NCBI RefSeq assembly: GCF_000311725.1
Contig: NZ_HE978513.1
Location: forward strand, 15,174-79,173
Length of the DNA stretch: 64,000 bases
Direction of reading: 5' to 3'
DNA from: Robertmurraya massiliosenegalensis JC6
Lineage (GTDB): Bacteria > Bacillota > Bacilli > Bacillales > Cytobacillaceae
A model generated the notes under the pieces. The model searched no databases. It saw only the letters and a list, made by a program, of their open reading frames with translations, and was not told the DNA's origin. The translations under genes were made by a program, and so were the position numbers. Shown in pieces: positions 46,714 through 54,838 of the stretch; within the stretch, counting starts at the first letter, position 1; every line of letters starts with the position of its first letter.

Positions 46714-47679
46714 TTACTTCTGTGATTTTATGGCGTTTGCAATTTGCTTTCCGTGAAAACGTCCATTTTCAATAAAGATTTCATTCGCATTATTTCCAGC
46801 TGCGATCACTCCAGCAATGTATATCCCTGATACATTCGTTTCCATCGTCTCTTCGTTAAAGATTGGTCTGCCTGACGCTTCGTCAATTTCCACACCCATT
46901 TGTTTAAGAAAATGATGATCGGGGTGATAACCTGTCATCGCAAAGACAAAATCATTTTTGATTTTAATTTCCTGACCTTCTTTTACATAGACCACTTTAT
47001 CCTCAGTAATTTCTTTCACATGTGCCTGAAACTCCATCGTCACAATTCCATTACGAATTAAAGATTCAAACTCCGGAAGAATCCATGGCTTAATGCTTGA
47101 AGAAAAGCTAGATCCACGATAGAGAACCGTTACCCTCGCCCCTGCTTTTACAAGTTCAATCGTTGCATCCACACTTGAGTTTTTCCCTCCAATGACAACA
47201 ACATCTTTATCAAAGTAAGGGTGCGCTTCTTTAAAATAATGAAATACTTTAGGCAATTCTTCACCAGGCACATTCATATAATTGGGATGATCATAATAAC
47301 CTGTAGCAATGACAACATGTTGACATCTATAAACTTGTTTGTCCGTCACAACTGTAAAGGTTTCATTTTCCTCTTTCTGAACAGATTGTACCTTCTCATA
47401 CGTATTTACGCGTAACTGTTCTCTCTTTACAACTTCACGATAATAAACTAATGCTTGATTGCGCTTTGGTTTATAGTGTTCGGTTACGAAAGGATAATTG
47501 CCAATTTCAAGCTTCTCACTCGTACTAAAAAAGGTTTGATGTGTTGGATAATGATAAATGGCATTTACAATATTCCCTTTTTCAATAATGACCGGCTCGA
47601 TGCCAATTTTCTTTAAGGAGATTGCGGCAGCTATGCCACACGGTCCTCCTCCAATAACAATAACCTCTTCTTGTTTCAT
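46714..47679 (-). CDS. ypdA: Bacillithiol disulfide reductase YpdA
   Basis: YpdA (Bdr) reduces oxidised bacillithiol with NADPH through FAD, keeping the thiol pool of low-GC Gram-positives reduced. The 321-residue flavoprotein has the FAD site VIGGGPCGIAAAISLKK with its Cys near residue 14, the NADPH site VVIGGKNSSVDATIEL near 165, and a late GIYIAGVIAAG block. ATG 47679 has TTAAGGAGTGG upstream; the in-frame extension is rejected. It is followed upstream by the glutamate dehydrogenase gene, as in B. subtilis. Confidence 0.92.
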   Translation of the reverse strand: MKQEEVIVIGGGPCGIAAAISLKKIGIEPVIIEKGNIVNAIYHYPTHQTFFSTSEKLEIGNYPFVTEHYKPKRNQALVYYREVVKREQLRVNTYEKVQSVQKEENETFTVVTDKQVYRCQHVVIATGYYDHPNYMNVPGEELPKVFHYFKEAHPYFDKDVVVIGGKNSSVDATIELVKAGARVTVLYRGSSFSSSIKPWILPEFESLIRNGIVTMEFQAHVKEITEDKVVYVKEGQEIKIKNDFVFAMTGYHPDHHFLKQMGVEIDEASGRPIFNEETMETNVSGIYIAGVIAAGNNANEIFIENGRFHGKQIANAIKSQK

Positions 47680-47724
47680 GTAAAAACCACTCCTTAACGA
47701 CAATAACTAAGGAGGACTCACCAA

Positions 47725-47925
47725 GTGGTAAGTCCTCTCCGTTATAGAATTAATATATGTTTTGCGCTCAGCTTTTCTCTATCCAGCTCCAGGACCTATT
47801 GTCCTACAAGCCACCACCCTATTATAAGTCGATCTCGAATCGCTTTCGCTCGTCGTATCCTTTATCTCAGTCGCTGTCTCTCCAGGGCCTTACGGTGTGA
47901 AACAGAGTCCTTCCGCTATTACGTA
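47725..47925. repeat. Degenerate bcr-type intergenic repeat
   Basis: The gap between gudB and ypdA contains CAGCTCCAGGACCTATTGTCC, an AATCGCTTTCGCTCGTCG tract and TCTCCAGGGCC, in the order and palindromic style of dispersed Bacillus intergenic repeats (AGCTCCAG... and ...GCGAAAGCG). Base composition is higher in GC than the surrounding spacers. The assignment is by resemblance only. Confidence 0.4.
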
Positions 47926-49203
47926 TTAAATCCAGCCTCTAAATCTGGATGCTTCTGCCATTTTTCTAACTCCAACCATGTAGGCAGCGAGCCTCATGTC
48001 GACTCGACGGGATTGAGCAGTATGATAGATGTTCTCAAATGATTTTACCATAACGGCTCTAAGTTTTTCTTCTACTTCTTCTTCTGTCCAATAATAACCT
48101 TGATTATTTTGAACCCATTCAAAATAAGATACGGTCACGCCGCCAGCTGAAGCCAGTACGTCTGGCACAAGAAGAATTCCTCGATCGGTTAAAATTTGTG
48201 TGGCCTCTAAAGTAGTCGGGCCATTGGCTGCCTCCACGACAATTTTGGCTCTAATGTTATGAGCATTATCTTCTGTAATTTGATTTTCAATGGCTGCCGG
48301 AACGAGAATATCACAATCTAATTCCAACAGTTCTTTATTTGAAATCGTGTTATTAAATAGTTTCGTTACCGTTCCAAAGCTGTCACGACGATCAAGTAAA
48401 TAATCGATATCTAATCCATCCGGATCATACAAGCCACCATATGCATCGGAAATTCCAACTACTTTGGCACCTGCATCATGCATAAATTTAGATAAGAAGC
48501 TTCCCGCGTTTCCAAACCCTTGGACTACCACACGAGCTCCTTCTATTTCGATACCTTTCTTTTTTGCAGCCTCTTCAATACAAATCGTTACTCCCTTTGC
48601 TGTTGCAGATTCTCTCCCATGGGAACCTCCTAAAACAAGTGGCTTACCGGTAATAAAGCCAGGAGAATTAAATTCATCAATACGGCTATATTCGTCCATC
48701 ATCCATGCCATGATTTGTGAATTGGTAAAAACATCAGGTGCCGGTATATCTTTTGTTGGTCCAACAATTTGGCTGATCGCTCGAACATACCCACGGCTTA
48801 AACGTTCCAATTCTCTAAATGACATATCTCGCGGATCACAAACGATCCCACCTTTACCGCCACCATATGGCAGATCAACTATTCCACATTTTAAACTCAT
48901 CCAAATGGAGAGTGCTTTTACCTCTTTTTCAGTTACGTTAGGGTGAAAACGAATTCCACCTTTGGTAGGCCCTACCGCATCGTTATGCTGGGCTCGGTAG
49001 CCAGTAAAGACTTTTACTGATCCATCATCCATTCTTACTGGAATTTTGACCGTCATCAATCTTAAAGGTTCTTTTAATAGCTCGTAGACTTCCTCAGGGT
49101 ATCCAAGTCTTTCGAGTGCATTGTGTATGACAGTTTGAGTAGACTTTAAGACATCAAGCTTGTCTTCTTGATTTATATTTTCAGTACCTTTCTCGGCTAC
49201 CAT
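47926..49203 (-). CDS. gudB: NAD-specific glutamate dehydrogenase
   Basis: The enzyme oxidises glutamate to 2-oxoglutarate and ammonia. It is a 425-residue hexameric-type dehydrogenase with [42 protein letters not shown] (catalytic Lys region), the catalytic Asp in [10 protein letters not shown], and the NAD fold [15 protein letters not shown]. No tandem duplication like that inactivating gudB in the B. subtilis laboratory strain is seen. Synteny with ypdA and ypbH points to gudB, but the cre site upstream is more like rocG regulation. AGGAGGTTTA precedes the ATG. Confidence 0.94.
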   Translation of the reverse strand: MVAEKGTENINQEDKLDVLKSTQTVIHNALERLGYPEEVYELLKEPLRLMTVKIPVRMDDGSVKVFTGYRAQHNDAVGPTKGGIRFHPNVTEKEVKALSIWMSLKCGIVDLPYGGGKGGIVCDPRDMSFRELERLSRGYVRAISQIVGPTKDIPAPDVFTNSQIMAWMMDEYSRIDEFNSPGFITGKPLVLGGSHGRESATAKGVTICIEEAAKKKGIEIEGARVVVQGFGNAGSFLSKFMHDAGAKVVGISDAYGGLYDPDGLDIDYLLDRRDSFGTVTKLFNNTISNKELLELDCDILVPAAIENQITEDNAHNIRAKIVVEAANGPTTLEATQILTDRGILLVPDVLASAGGVTVSYFEWVQNNQGYYWTEEEVEEKLRAVMVKSFENIYHTAQSRRVDMRLAAYMVGVRKMAEASRFRGWI

Positions 49204-49255
49204 CTAAAATAAACCTCCTAAAATCGCTTTCAATAATTGTCCTCTTTCAGTCACA

Positions 49256-49283
49256 AGTATACACGTTTGGATAATTAATGCAA
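49256..49283 (-). promoter_or_regulatory. Candidate sigma-A promoter of gudB
   Basis: On the minus strand TTGCAT and TATACT are separated by 16 bases; the start site would be near 49249, about 46 bases before the ATG. Confidence 0.4.
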
Positions 49284-49321
49284 GATGAATGAGAGCCTTT
49301 TTTACATACAATTTATAATCA

Positions 49322-49335
49322 TGTAAACGTTATCA
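49322..49335. promoter_or_regulatory. CcpA-binding cre box upstream of gudB
   Basis: TGTAAACGTTATCA fits the catabolite-response consensus TGWAANCGNTNWCA at every position. It lies about 119 bases upstream of the gudB ATG, and about 80 bases upstream of the start site predicted from the nearest promoter. A second -10-like TATAAT (49341-49346) would place the box over its start region instead. Confidence 0.65.
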
Positions 49336-49383
49336 TTCTTATTATAATAGAAAGTTTCTTTTTACTATTCCTTAAAAGACAGA

Positions 49384-49428
49384 AAAAGACTCCTGTAAGA
49401 GTAATTGCCCTTAGCAAGGAAGTCTTTG
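49384..49428 (-). terminator. Terminator after ypbH
   Basis: On the minus strand AAAGACT and AGTCTTT bracket about 28 bases with inner pairing (CTTGCTAAGGGCAA region), and T bases follow. The stem is modest. Confidence 0.5.
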
Positions 49429-49436
49429 TATCGCTC

Positions 49437-50021
49437 TCATTTAGCTAAAAAATACTCGATAATCGTTTCGATCGCATGATCGTTTATCACGTTCTGTCCG
49501 TATTCTTCGAGCCAAGGAATGCCCCTTAGCGATACGTCGCCAAATTCTGATAAAATCGCAATAACACTATCTGGTTGATGTAGCGAGTCCTCTTTGAGAG
49601 ATAAAAAATACTTTTGATTCCAATTATATAGTTTCCCACCTAGTACATTTAAGTTCCGGAGATGTTTTGTAAGCTGGATAATATCCTCAAAACTTTCAAA
49701 TTCAAAAAGGATATTTTCGTTATTATTAGCTGTAACCGCCATATCTATAAACCCATCTTGTAGGGATTGTTCTTCTTCCTCTTCTTCCATCGTCACAATC
49801 ATGATCATGCCTTGTGCATGCATAGAGAAGATCTCTACCGCTACCGAACCTTCAATTTTAACTCCAAACTCATCGCTTGCCTCTTCAAGCATATCATGAA
49901 AAAGTTGATGCCATTTGAGGGAATCTTTCCAAATATCCTCTTTTGTCAATCCTCTTTCCATTAAATCGTCTGATGTAAGGAAGATCTTAATTTTATTATA
50001 ATTTAATCGCTCAATGCGCAT
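49437..50021 (-). CDS. ypbH: MecA paralogue YpbH (ClpC adaptor)
   Basis: The 194-residue protein belongs to the MecA family. It starts MRIERLNYNKIKIFLTSDDLMERGLTKEDIW (target-binding N-domain), has a short acidic linker (EEEEEEQ, about 80), then the C-terminal ClpC-binding domain (FESFEDIIQLTKHL). MecA-type adaptors feed substrates such as ComK to the ClpCP protease. Length and synteny with gudB fit YpbH rather than MecA itself (about 218 residues), though a second mecA elsewhere cannot be seen. Confidence 0.88.
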   Translation of the reverse strand: MRIERLNYNKIKIFLTSDDLMERGLTKEDIWKDSLKWHQLFHDMLEEASDEFGVKIEGSVAVEIFSMHAQGMIMIVTMEEEEEEQSLQDGFIDMAVTANNNENILFEFESFEDIIQLTKHLRNLNVLGGKLYNWNQKYFLSLKEDSLHQPDSVIAILSEFGDVSLRGIPWLEEYGQNVINDHAIETIIEYFLAK

Positions 50022-50104
50022 ATTTTTTGCCCCCTACTGTGACAACTCTTGCTTTAGTTTATGTAAATCGAGAGGGATGGTGAGTCGTCTAAAAAGGGTT
50101 TTTA

Positions 50105-50884
50105 TTATTCTTCGTTGCCTTTTTTTAACGTAATAACGTGAGTTTCAGGGCTAGCACCTAGTCGGAGTGGCAATGAGGTAGTGCCATAACCGTTGCTCAC
50201 CAAAATGGTTGTCTCCCCTAAACGCTTCAATTTTCCAATCTCATATGGACCGATTCCAAATATTCTTATTTGACCACCATGCGTATGTCCACTTAAAACA
50301 AGCGAAATATGATCTTCTTCTTTTAATTGATGCTGAATTTTGGGATCATGGCTAATCAATACCTTAAATCCTCCTTTTCCAGAATCTTGAAGAGCCAAAT
50401 CCAGGCGATCCCTTTCCCGAGAAATATCATCTGTCCCTAACAAAACAAAACGTTCCCCCTCTTCTGACTCAAAGGAAACTGCCGTATTGTCCAAAATTTT
50501 GACCCCGTATTTTAAAAGTAATCCATCAATTAACCGAGGATTAATTTCATAGTCATTATTGCCCCAAACAAAATAGGTTGGTCCTATTTCAGTTAATAAT
50601 TTGATGTTTCGCTCAACTCGTTCAATCGGTACCCTTTTTTCTAGAAGGTCTCCACCAATGATCACTATGTCTACTTTTCCCTTTACTTCTTTTACAATCT
50701 CCTCAGAAATAACTCGGCGATGGAGATCGGATATAAAAAACAGCTTTACTTCACCTAAGCTGTCAGGAAAGTTTGGAAATGTGATTTCTTGATATAAAAC
50801 ATGATCAGAATGGGCTAATTTATACATATATGTGATAAGAGCAACCCCAAAGCTCAATATGCTAATTGCTAAAATGTAAACCAT
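50105..50884 (-). CDS. ypbG: Membrane-anchored metallophosphoesterase YpbG
   Basis: This 259-residue protein has an N-terminal membrane helix (residues 2-20) and a calcineurin-like phosphoesterase domain. The metal-binding motifs are FISDLHRR, IIGGDLLE, WGNNDYE, LISHDP and SGHTHGGQ. The substrate is unknown. The start is ATG 50884, four bases after GGAGG; the in-frame ATG at 50896 contains that site in its coding sequence. Confidence 0.85.
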   Translation of the reverse strand: MVYILAISILSFGVALITYMYKLAHSDHVLYQEITFPNFPDSLGEVKLFFISDLHRRVISEEIVKEVKGKVDIVIIGGDLLEKRVPIERVERNIKLLTEIGPTYFVWGNNDYEINPRLIDGLLLKYGVKILDNTAVSFESEEGERFVLLGTDDISRERDRLDLALQDSGKGGFKVLISHDPKIQHQLKEEDHISLVLSGHTHGGQIRIFGIGPYEIGKLKRLGETTILVSNGYGTTSLPLRLGASPETHVITLKKGNEE

Positions 50885-50943
50885 AGTTCCTCCCATATTG
50901 CCTTGCTATTTTAAAAATCATACCATATCGCTATAAAAAACAG

Positions 50944-50982
50944 AAAAAATCCCTCTCATAATCAATTTATGAAAGGGATTCT
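50944..50982 (-). terminator. Terminator after the CBS-domain gene
   Basis: AATCCCTTTCATAA pairs with TTATGAGAGGGATT on the minus strand around seven bases, followed by TTTTTTC. Confidence 0.8.
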
Positions 50983-50991
50983 TTTTCTTGC

Positions 50992-51624
50992 TCAATCCTC
51001 GTAAATATCTAAAATTCGGAAACCAGAACCTTCCAGCTTCTTCACAAATTTATCGACATTGTCTTTTTTCTCGATCTTCATCACAATTCTACGCACAAGC
51101 TTATCCGTTTCATCAAAAGTAACTAAAGAGATGATGTGCTCATGGAATTGATGTGCAATTTCAGCAAGACGAGCAAGGCGTCCTTCTGTTTCAATCGATG
51201 TAAAGGCAATCCTCACTCCAGGTCTCTTTACTCCAAATGCAGATTGGAATTGCTCCAATACATCAAATCTTGTCACAACACCTAAATATTCATTTTTATC
51301 GTTTACAACCGCAAGTAGTGGGAAATCCTTCAGTTCAAGCAATGTTTTCTCAAAAATTTCTTGTCCTTGTAAATATTTATCTTCATTTGTTGCAATATCT
51401 GCGCAACTCTTTTTCTCCAAATAATCATCCCTAGAAAGGTTAGAGGTAAAAAAATTCTCATAGAGATTATACCTTGTCACTATACCTGCATATTGATTGC
51501 CTTTTAACACAGGCAAACCATCGATTTTATGCTCTTCTAATTTGTCCAAGGCAACTCTTAAAGGTTCATCCGCCCGGACGGTAAATGTTTGATGTTTCGG
51601 CATCATAATATTCTTAACAAACAT
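50992..51624 (-). CDS. CBS-domain protein with C-terminal ACT-like region
   Basis: This 210-residue cytoplasmic protein has two CBS domains (MFVKNIMMPKHQTFTV onward, residues 1-60, and a second around 75-130 with FPLLAVVNDKNEYLGVVTRFDVL). They probably bind an adenine nucleotide. A C-terminal region (RIAFTSIETEGRLARLAEIAHQ to SGFRILDIYED) resembles an ACT fold, as in AcuB-like proteins. The ligand and partner are unknown. ATG 51624 has CGGAGGTG upstream; the long in-frame extension has none. Confidence 0.82.
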   Translation of the reverse strand: MFVKNIMMPKHQTFTVRADEPLRVALDKLEEHKIDGLPVLKGNQYAGIVTRYNLYENFFTSNLSRDDYLEKKSCADIATNEDKYLQGQEIFEKTLLELKDFPLLAVVNDKNEYLGVVTRFDVLEQFQSAFGVKRPGVRIAFTSIETEGRLARLAEIAHQFHEHIISLVTFDETDKLVRRIVMKIEKKDNVDKFVKKLEGSGFRILDIYED

Positions 51625-51710
51625 TTTTTTCACCTCCGTATTAATATGTACACTCTTACTATATTCTACAATAGTAGAAAGAACTCCTTTCCTTATAATG
51701 AAAATAACTG

Positions 51711-51738
51711 TCATGTCTGCCGTTTTTTTTCATAAAAT
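51711..51738 (+). promoter_or_regulatory. Candidate sigma-E promoter of cotJABC
   Basis: TCATGTC and CATAAAAT are separated by 13 bases, resembling mother-cell sigma-E elements, and end 30 bases before the cotJA ATG. cotJ is sigma-E controlled in B. subtilis. Confidence 0.4.
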
Positions 51739-51768
51739 TGAATGATATATCCATAAAGGAGGTCAACT

Positions 51769-52002
51769 ATGTTTACACCTTATAAAACCTACTCCCCCTT
51801 CGTTGGTCCATTTGATCCTTGTCCACCGATTAAAGTTAAAAAATATTCCACACCACCGAATTTATACATCGGATTTCAACCAAATAATTTCCCCCAATTC
51901 TCACCAATGGAAGCATTAAGAGCTGGAACTCTATGGAAGCCCTTATACGACCCTTATTACAATTCTCGAGAATTAGCTGCTAAGGGAGGAAAATCTTCAT
52001 GA
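51769..52002 (+). CDS. cotJA: Spore coat-associated protein CotJA
   Basis: This is a 77-residue Pro-, Tyr- and Phe-rich protein (FTPYKTYSPFVGPFDPCPPIKVKKYSTPPNLYIGFQ). It belongs to the CotJA family, needed in B. subtilis for assembling CotJC into the inner spore coat. AAAGGAGGTC precedes the ATG. Its stop overlaps the cotJB ATG (ATGA). Confidence 0.93.
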   Translation: MFTPYKTYSPFVGPFDPCPPIKVKKYSTPPNLYIGFQPNNFPQFSPMEALRAGTLWKPLYDPYYNSRELAAKGGKSS

Positions 52003-52262
52003 GTAAACAATTGCCACCAGAGTTTTATGAGCTGATGGAGCAACTTCAAGCAGTTGATTTTGTACTTGTCGAGCTAAGCTTATATTTAAATACCCATAAC
52101 AATGATTTAGAAGCGATCAATCAGTTTAATCATTACGCAAAGGAGAGAAAAAAGTTAAGAAAAGCGGTTGAGAGCGTGTACGGTCCATTGATGCAGTTCG
52201 GGCATAGCTATTCCGGTCAACCATGGAATTGGGACGACGCCCCGTGGCCATGGCAAGTTTAA
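51999..52262 (+). CDS. cotJB: Spore coat protein CotJB
   Basis: This 87-residue protein is the middle member of the cotJ operon. It has a helical first part (YELMEQLQAVDFVLVELSLYLNTH) and ends with the family's Trp-rich PWNWDDAPWPWQV tail. Function in the coat is not defined. The start overlaps the cotJA stop, and cotJC begins 38 bases after its own stop. Confidence 0.93.
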   Translation: MSKQLPPEFYELMEQLQAVDFVLVELSLYLNTHNNDLEAINQFNHYAKERKKLRKAVESVYGPLMQFGHSYSGQPWNWDDAPWPWQV

Positions 52263-52300
52263 TCATATAAACAATCCAACAGTAGGAGGGATAGATTCAT

Positions 52301-52870
52301 ATGTGGATTTATGAAAAAAAGCTCCAATATCCAGTGAAGGTCAGTACGTGTAATCCGATGCTTGCGAAATTTTTGATTGAGCAGTATGGAGGGGCCGACG
52401 GAGAATTGTCTGCAGCGCTTAGATATTTGAACCAGCGTTATTCGATTCCAGATAAAGTAATTGGTCTCTTAACGGATATTGGCACTGAAGAATTTGCTCA
52501 TTTAGAGATGATCGCAACGATGATCTATAAGCTCACAAAGGATGCAACTCCTGAACAGATGAAAGCTGCAGGACTTGGCGACCACTATGTAAATCATGAT
52601 AACGCCCTCTTCTATCATAACGCCGCCGGAGCACCTTGGACATCAACCTATATTCAAGCAAAAGGGGATCCAATTGCCGATCTTTATGAGGATATTGCGG
52701 CAGAGGAAAAAGCACGAGCTACTTACCAATGGATCATTAATGTTAGCGATGATCCTGACTTGAACGATGGGTTGAGATTTTTAAGAGAACGAGAAATTGT
52801 TCATTCTCAACGTTTTCGAGAAGCTGTAGAAATTCTGAAAGAAGAACGTGATAAGAAGATATTTTTTTAA
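52301..52870 (+). CDS. cotJC: Spore coat protein CotJC, manganese catalase-like
   Basis: This 189-residue protein of the manganese catalase family lies in the inner spore coat. The di-metal ligands are expected in the YGGADGELSAALRYLNQRY and IGTEEFAHLEMIATMI helices (Glu and Glu-x-x-His) and in the later AAEEKARATYQWI and HSQRFREAVE helices. It is shorter than free manganese catalases, as usual for CotJC. AGTAGGAGGG precedes the ATG. Confidence 0.94.
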   Translation: MWIYEKKLQYPVKVSTCNPMLAKFLIEQYGGADGELSAALRYLNQRYSIPDKVIGLLTDIGTEEFAHLEMIATMIYKLTKDATPEQMKAAGLGDHYVNHDNALFYHNAAGAPWTSTYIQAKGDPIADLYEDIAAEEKARATYQWIINVSDDPDLNDGLRFLREREIVHSQRFREAVEILKEERDKKIFF

Positions 52871-52878
52871 TCTCTTTA

Positions 52879-52910
52879 AAGAGGCAGTCTAGCTTTACAC
52901 TGCCTCTATA
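52879..52910 (+). terminator. Hairpin after cotJC
   Basis: GAGGCAGT pairs with ACTGCCTC around ten bases; ATATACT follows, a poor T tail. It lies between convergent cotJC and ypbF. Confidence 0.55.
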
Positions 52911-52923
52911 TACTAAGCTGAAA

Positions 52924-53382
52924 TTATTTATTCTCGTGATAAAGGTTGATATCATAATTTTTTTTCATCATTTCAAAAACGAGATGACGATTTTTCCAAG
53001 CTTCTTCTGGTTTCCATAAGTCCTTGCTTTTATCAATGATTTCACAACGCAAGGCATGGTATTCTTTTTCCGCCTTATCCTTCTTCTCTTTCAATAGATT
53101 CATTAATCCGTACAAGCCTACTATGATGACAAGAGCATATAGATTATAAGAGTGATCAACAAAGGCAGAAAACATCGCTGCAAAAGAATACGAGTACGGT
53201 ATCATGAGTGTTTTATATAAGATAAAAAGGTAGATAAAAGACGAAAATACAGTCAACCAGATGACAACAAAATGCCTGAATGTAAAGGCATCAAATTTTC
53301 TTTTTCTTTCTACTACTTTTTGGAGCATTTGCTTCGTTGCCTTATCCGTACGATCATCAAGCATTTTAATCGATGTCTCCAT
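52924..53382 (-). CDS. ypbF: DUF2663 membrane protein YpbF
   Basis: This 152-residue protein has two central membrane helices (about residues 40-60 and 78-100) flanked by a basic N-terminal part (QKVVERKRKFDAF) and a charged C-terminal helix. It fits DUF2663, the YpbF family, with unknown function. ATG 53382 has GAGGAAC upstream. Synteny with cotJ and ypbE is as in Bacillus. Confidence 0.75.
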   Translation of the reverse strand: METSIKMLDDRTDKATKQMLQKVVERKRKFDAFTFRHFVVIWLTVFSSFIYLFILYKTLMIPYSYSFAAMFSAFVDHSYNLYALVIIVGLYGLMNLLKEKKDKAEKEYHALRCEIIDKSKDLWKPEEAWKNRHLVFEMMKKNYDINLYHENK

Positions 53383-53512
53383 TGTGTTCCTCCTTGTTAC
53401 CTACAAATCCCATGCTGCTTTTGTAAAAATATATGATCTTGTCCTTCGATTTATGATTAAAAAAGTCTCTTTTCGGAAACAGCGTAAAAAACACAATCAT
53501 TGCGAAACAGGG

Positions 53513-53551
53513 TAAAAAAAGACAATGCTATTTTGAAAATAACATTGTCTT
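53513..53551 (-). terminator. Terminator after ypbE
   Basis: No wait is needed to read it: AAGACAATG pairs with CATTGTCTT around a loop of about 13 bases that is itself partly paired (TTATTTTC/GAAAATA-like), with seven T bases following on the minus strand. Confidence 0.8.
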
Positions 53552-53555
53552 CTCC

Positions 53556-54227
53556 TTATTTCTGGATCGGTATTTTTAATGTTTGTCCGAGCTGTATCTC
53601 ATTTCCTTGAATGCCATTTGCTTGTTTAATAATGTCAATTCCCGCTTGCGATTTATAATATTTCATCGAAATCCGGTAAAGTGTATCTTCCTTCTGTACT
53701 TTATGATATATGATTTCTTCTTGTTCAGTTGCTTTATCATTGTGCGAAGCCTTGTCTGGTACTGTTGAGGCTGCAGATGGAGTACTCTCTACTTTCACTG
53801 GCTCAACCTCTTCTGGCTCTGGAGTAGGTTCTTCTTCATGCTCAACCTTTTCTGGCTCTGGAGCAACTTCTATTTCTGGCTCTTCCTCTTCTTCAACCAC
53901 TTTCTCTACAGGGTCATCATTTCTAACATCGACTGACTCTACATTTCCTGATAAATTTTGCTCAACTGACGCAGAACGTTTCGCTTTACTTTCATTAATG
54001 GAATAAATACTGAAGCTAACAATCGGTAAAAGAATAAAAAAGATCGCTAATAGTCGAATAAGTGGGTATTTTAACTTTACCTTTGTCCTCTTCGCTTTTT
54101 GATAATGCACCCTACTTCTTGGTGGCAATTCTTTAGACGGCTCTATATGCTCCAAGGGTTCCTCTTTCTTTGTAATTCGTTTACGTAACCGTTCCGCTTG
54201 ATCACGGTATGGTTTCTCATTATTCAT
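53556..54227 (-). CDS. ypbE: LysM-domain membrane protein YpbE
   Basis: This 223-residue protein has a basic cytoplasmic N-terminus (about 50 residues, RLRKRITKK...RTKVKLKYP) and one membrane helix (55-75). A long acidic Glu/Pro-rich segment (about 100-150) follows, then a C-terminal LysM domain (YHKVQKEDTLYRISMKYYKS) that binds peptidoglycan. It would link the membrane to the wall. The start overlaps the end of ypbD by eight bases. Confidence 0.85.
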   Translation of the reverse strand: MNNEKPYRDQAERLRKRITKKEEPLEHIEPSKELPPRSRVHYQKAKRTKVKLKYPLIRLLAIFFILLPIVSFSIYSINESKAKRSASVEQNLSGNVESVDVRNDDPVEKVVEEEEEPEIEVAPEPEKVEHEEEPTPEPEEVEPVKVESTPSAASTVPDKASHNDKATEQEEIIYHKVQKEDTLYRISMKYYKSQAGIDIIKQANGIQGNEIQLGQTLKIPIQK

Positions 54228-54828
54228 GATTAATTCCCTCCTGTTCCTGAGGTAGTTGTTTATTAAATCGCACCGATAAACCTAATAGAAAATCGACAAT
54301 AAAATGTAGCACAATCGTGACGAGAAGATTCTCCGTCATGTAATAAATGTAGCCGATAAAAAAACTGAGAACGATAATATTGACAAAAAGAAATTTATTA
54401 AACAAATAACGATAATGGATAAGTGCAAAGAGAATACTTGTGACAACTAATCCGAAATGGGTTTGGATCACCCCTCTAAATAATATCTCCTCACTTACAG
54501 CAACCATCGCAGCAATTCCAGCAATTTGCCCAATCGTCCTATTTTCAAACATCCGTTTATTCAAACCACCATCATCATAATAAGATGGTGGCAAAATTTT
54601 CATTAACAAGACATCCAAAAAAACAATTGCTAATCCAGCAACTCCACCTACGTACCATATCTTCCAATCATTCCAAACGAAAAGATCCCAGAACGATGAA
54701 AAATCTTCAAACAAAAAAAATCCCATCACTAATGCAATAACTAGTAATAACACTTGCGTTGCAACAAGATGAAACGTGATTTCTCGATCTGTTAACCCTT
54801 GAATTAATTCTGTATATTTGTTTTTCAT
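54220..54828 (-). CDS. ypbD: CPBP-family intramembrane protease YpbD
   Basis: This 202-residue membrane protein is of the CAAX-protease/bacteriocin-processing (CPBP, Abi) family. The motif 1 EE is in AVSEEILFRGVIQ (about residue 112); motif 2 (F..xH) is SILFALIHYRY and motif 3 HFIVDFLLG near the end. The substrate is unknown. It begins ten bases after the recQ stop and overlaps ypbE, so ypbB-recQ-ypbD-ypbE form an operon. Confidence 0.88.
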   Translation of the reverse strand: MKNKYTELIQGLTDREITFHLVATQVLLLVIALVMGFFLFEDFSSFWDLFVWNDWKIWYVGGVAGLAIVFLDVLLMKILPPSYYDDGGLNKRMFENRTIGQIAGIAAMVAVSEEILFRGVIQTHFGLVVTSILFALIHYRYLFNKFLFVNIIVLSFFIGYIYYMTENLLVTIVLHFIVDFLLGLSVRFNKQLPQEQEGINHE

Positions 54829-54838
54829 GGACTCACGC

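Noticed and set aside
48464-48946. 160-codon plus-strand frame
   Set aside because: It lies entirely antisense within the glutamate dehydrogenase gene; long antisense frames are common in conserved genes.
51666-51714. Upstream extension of the CBS-domain gene to 51714
   Set aside because: The strong ribosome site lies just before ATG 51624, and the extension is unrelated to the family.
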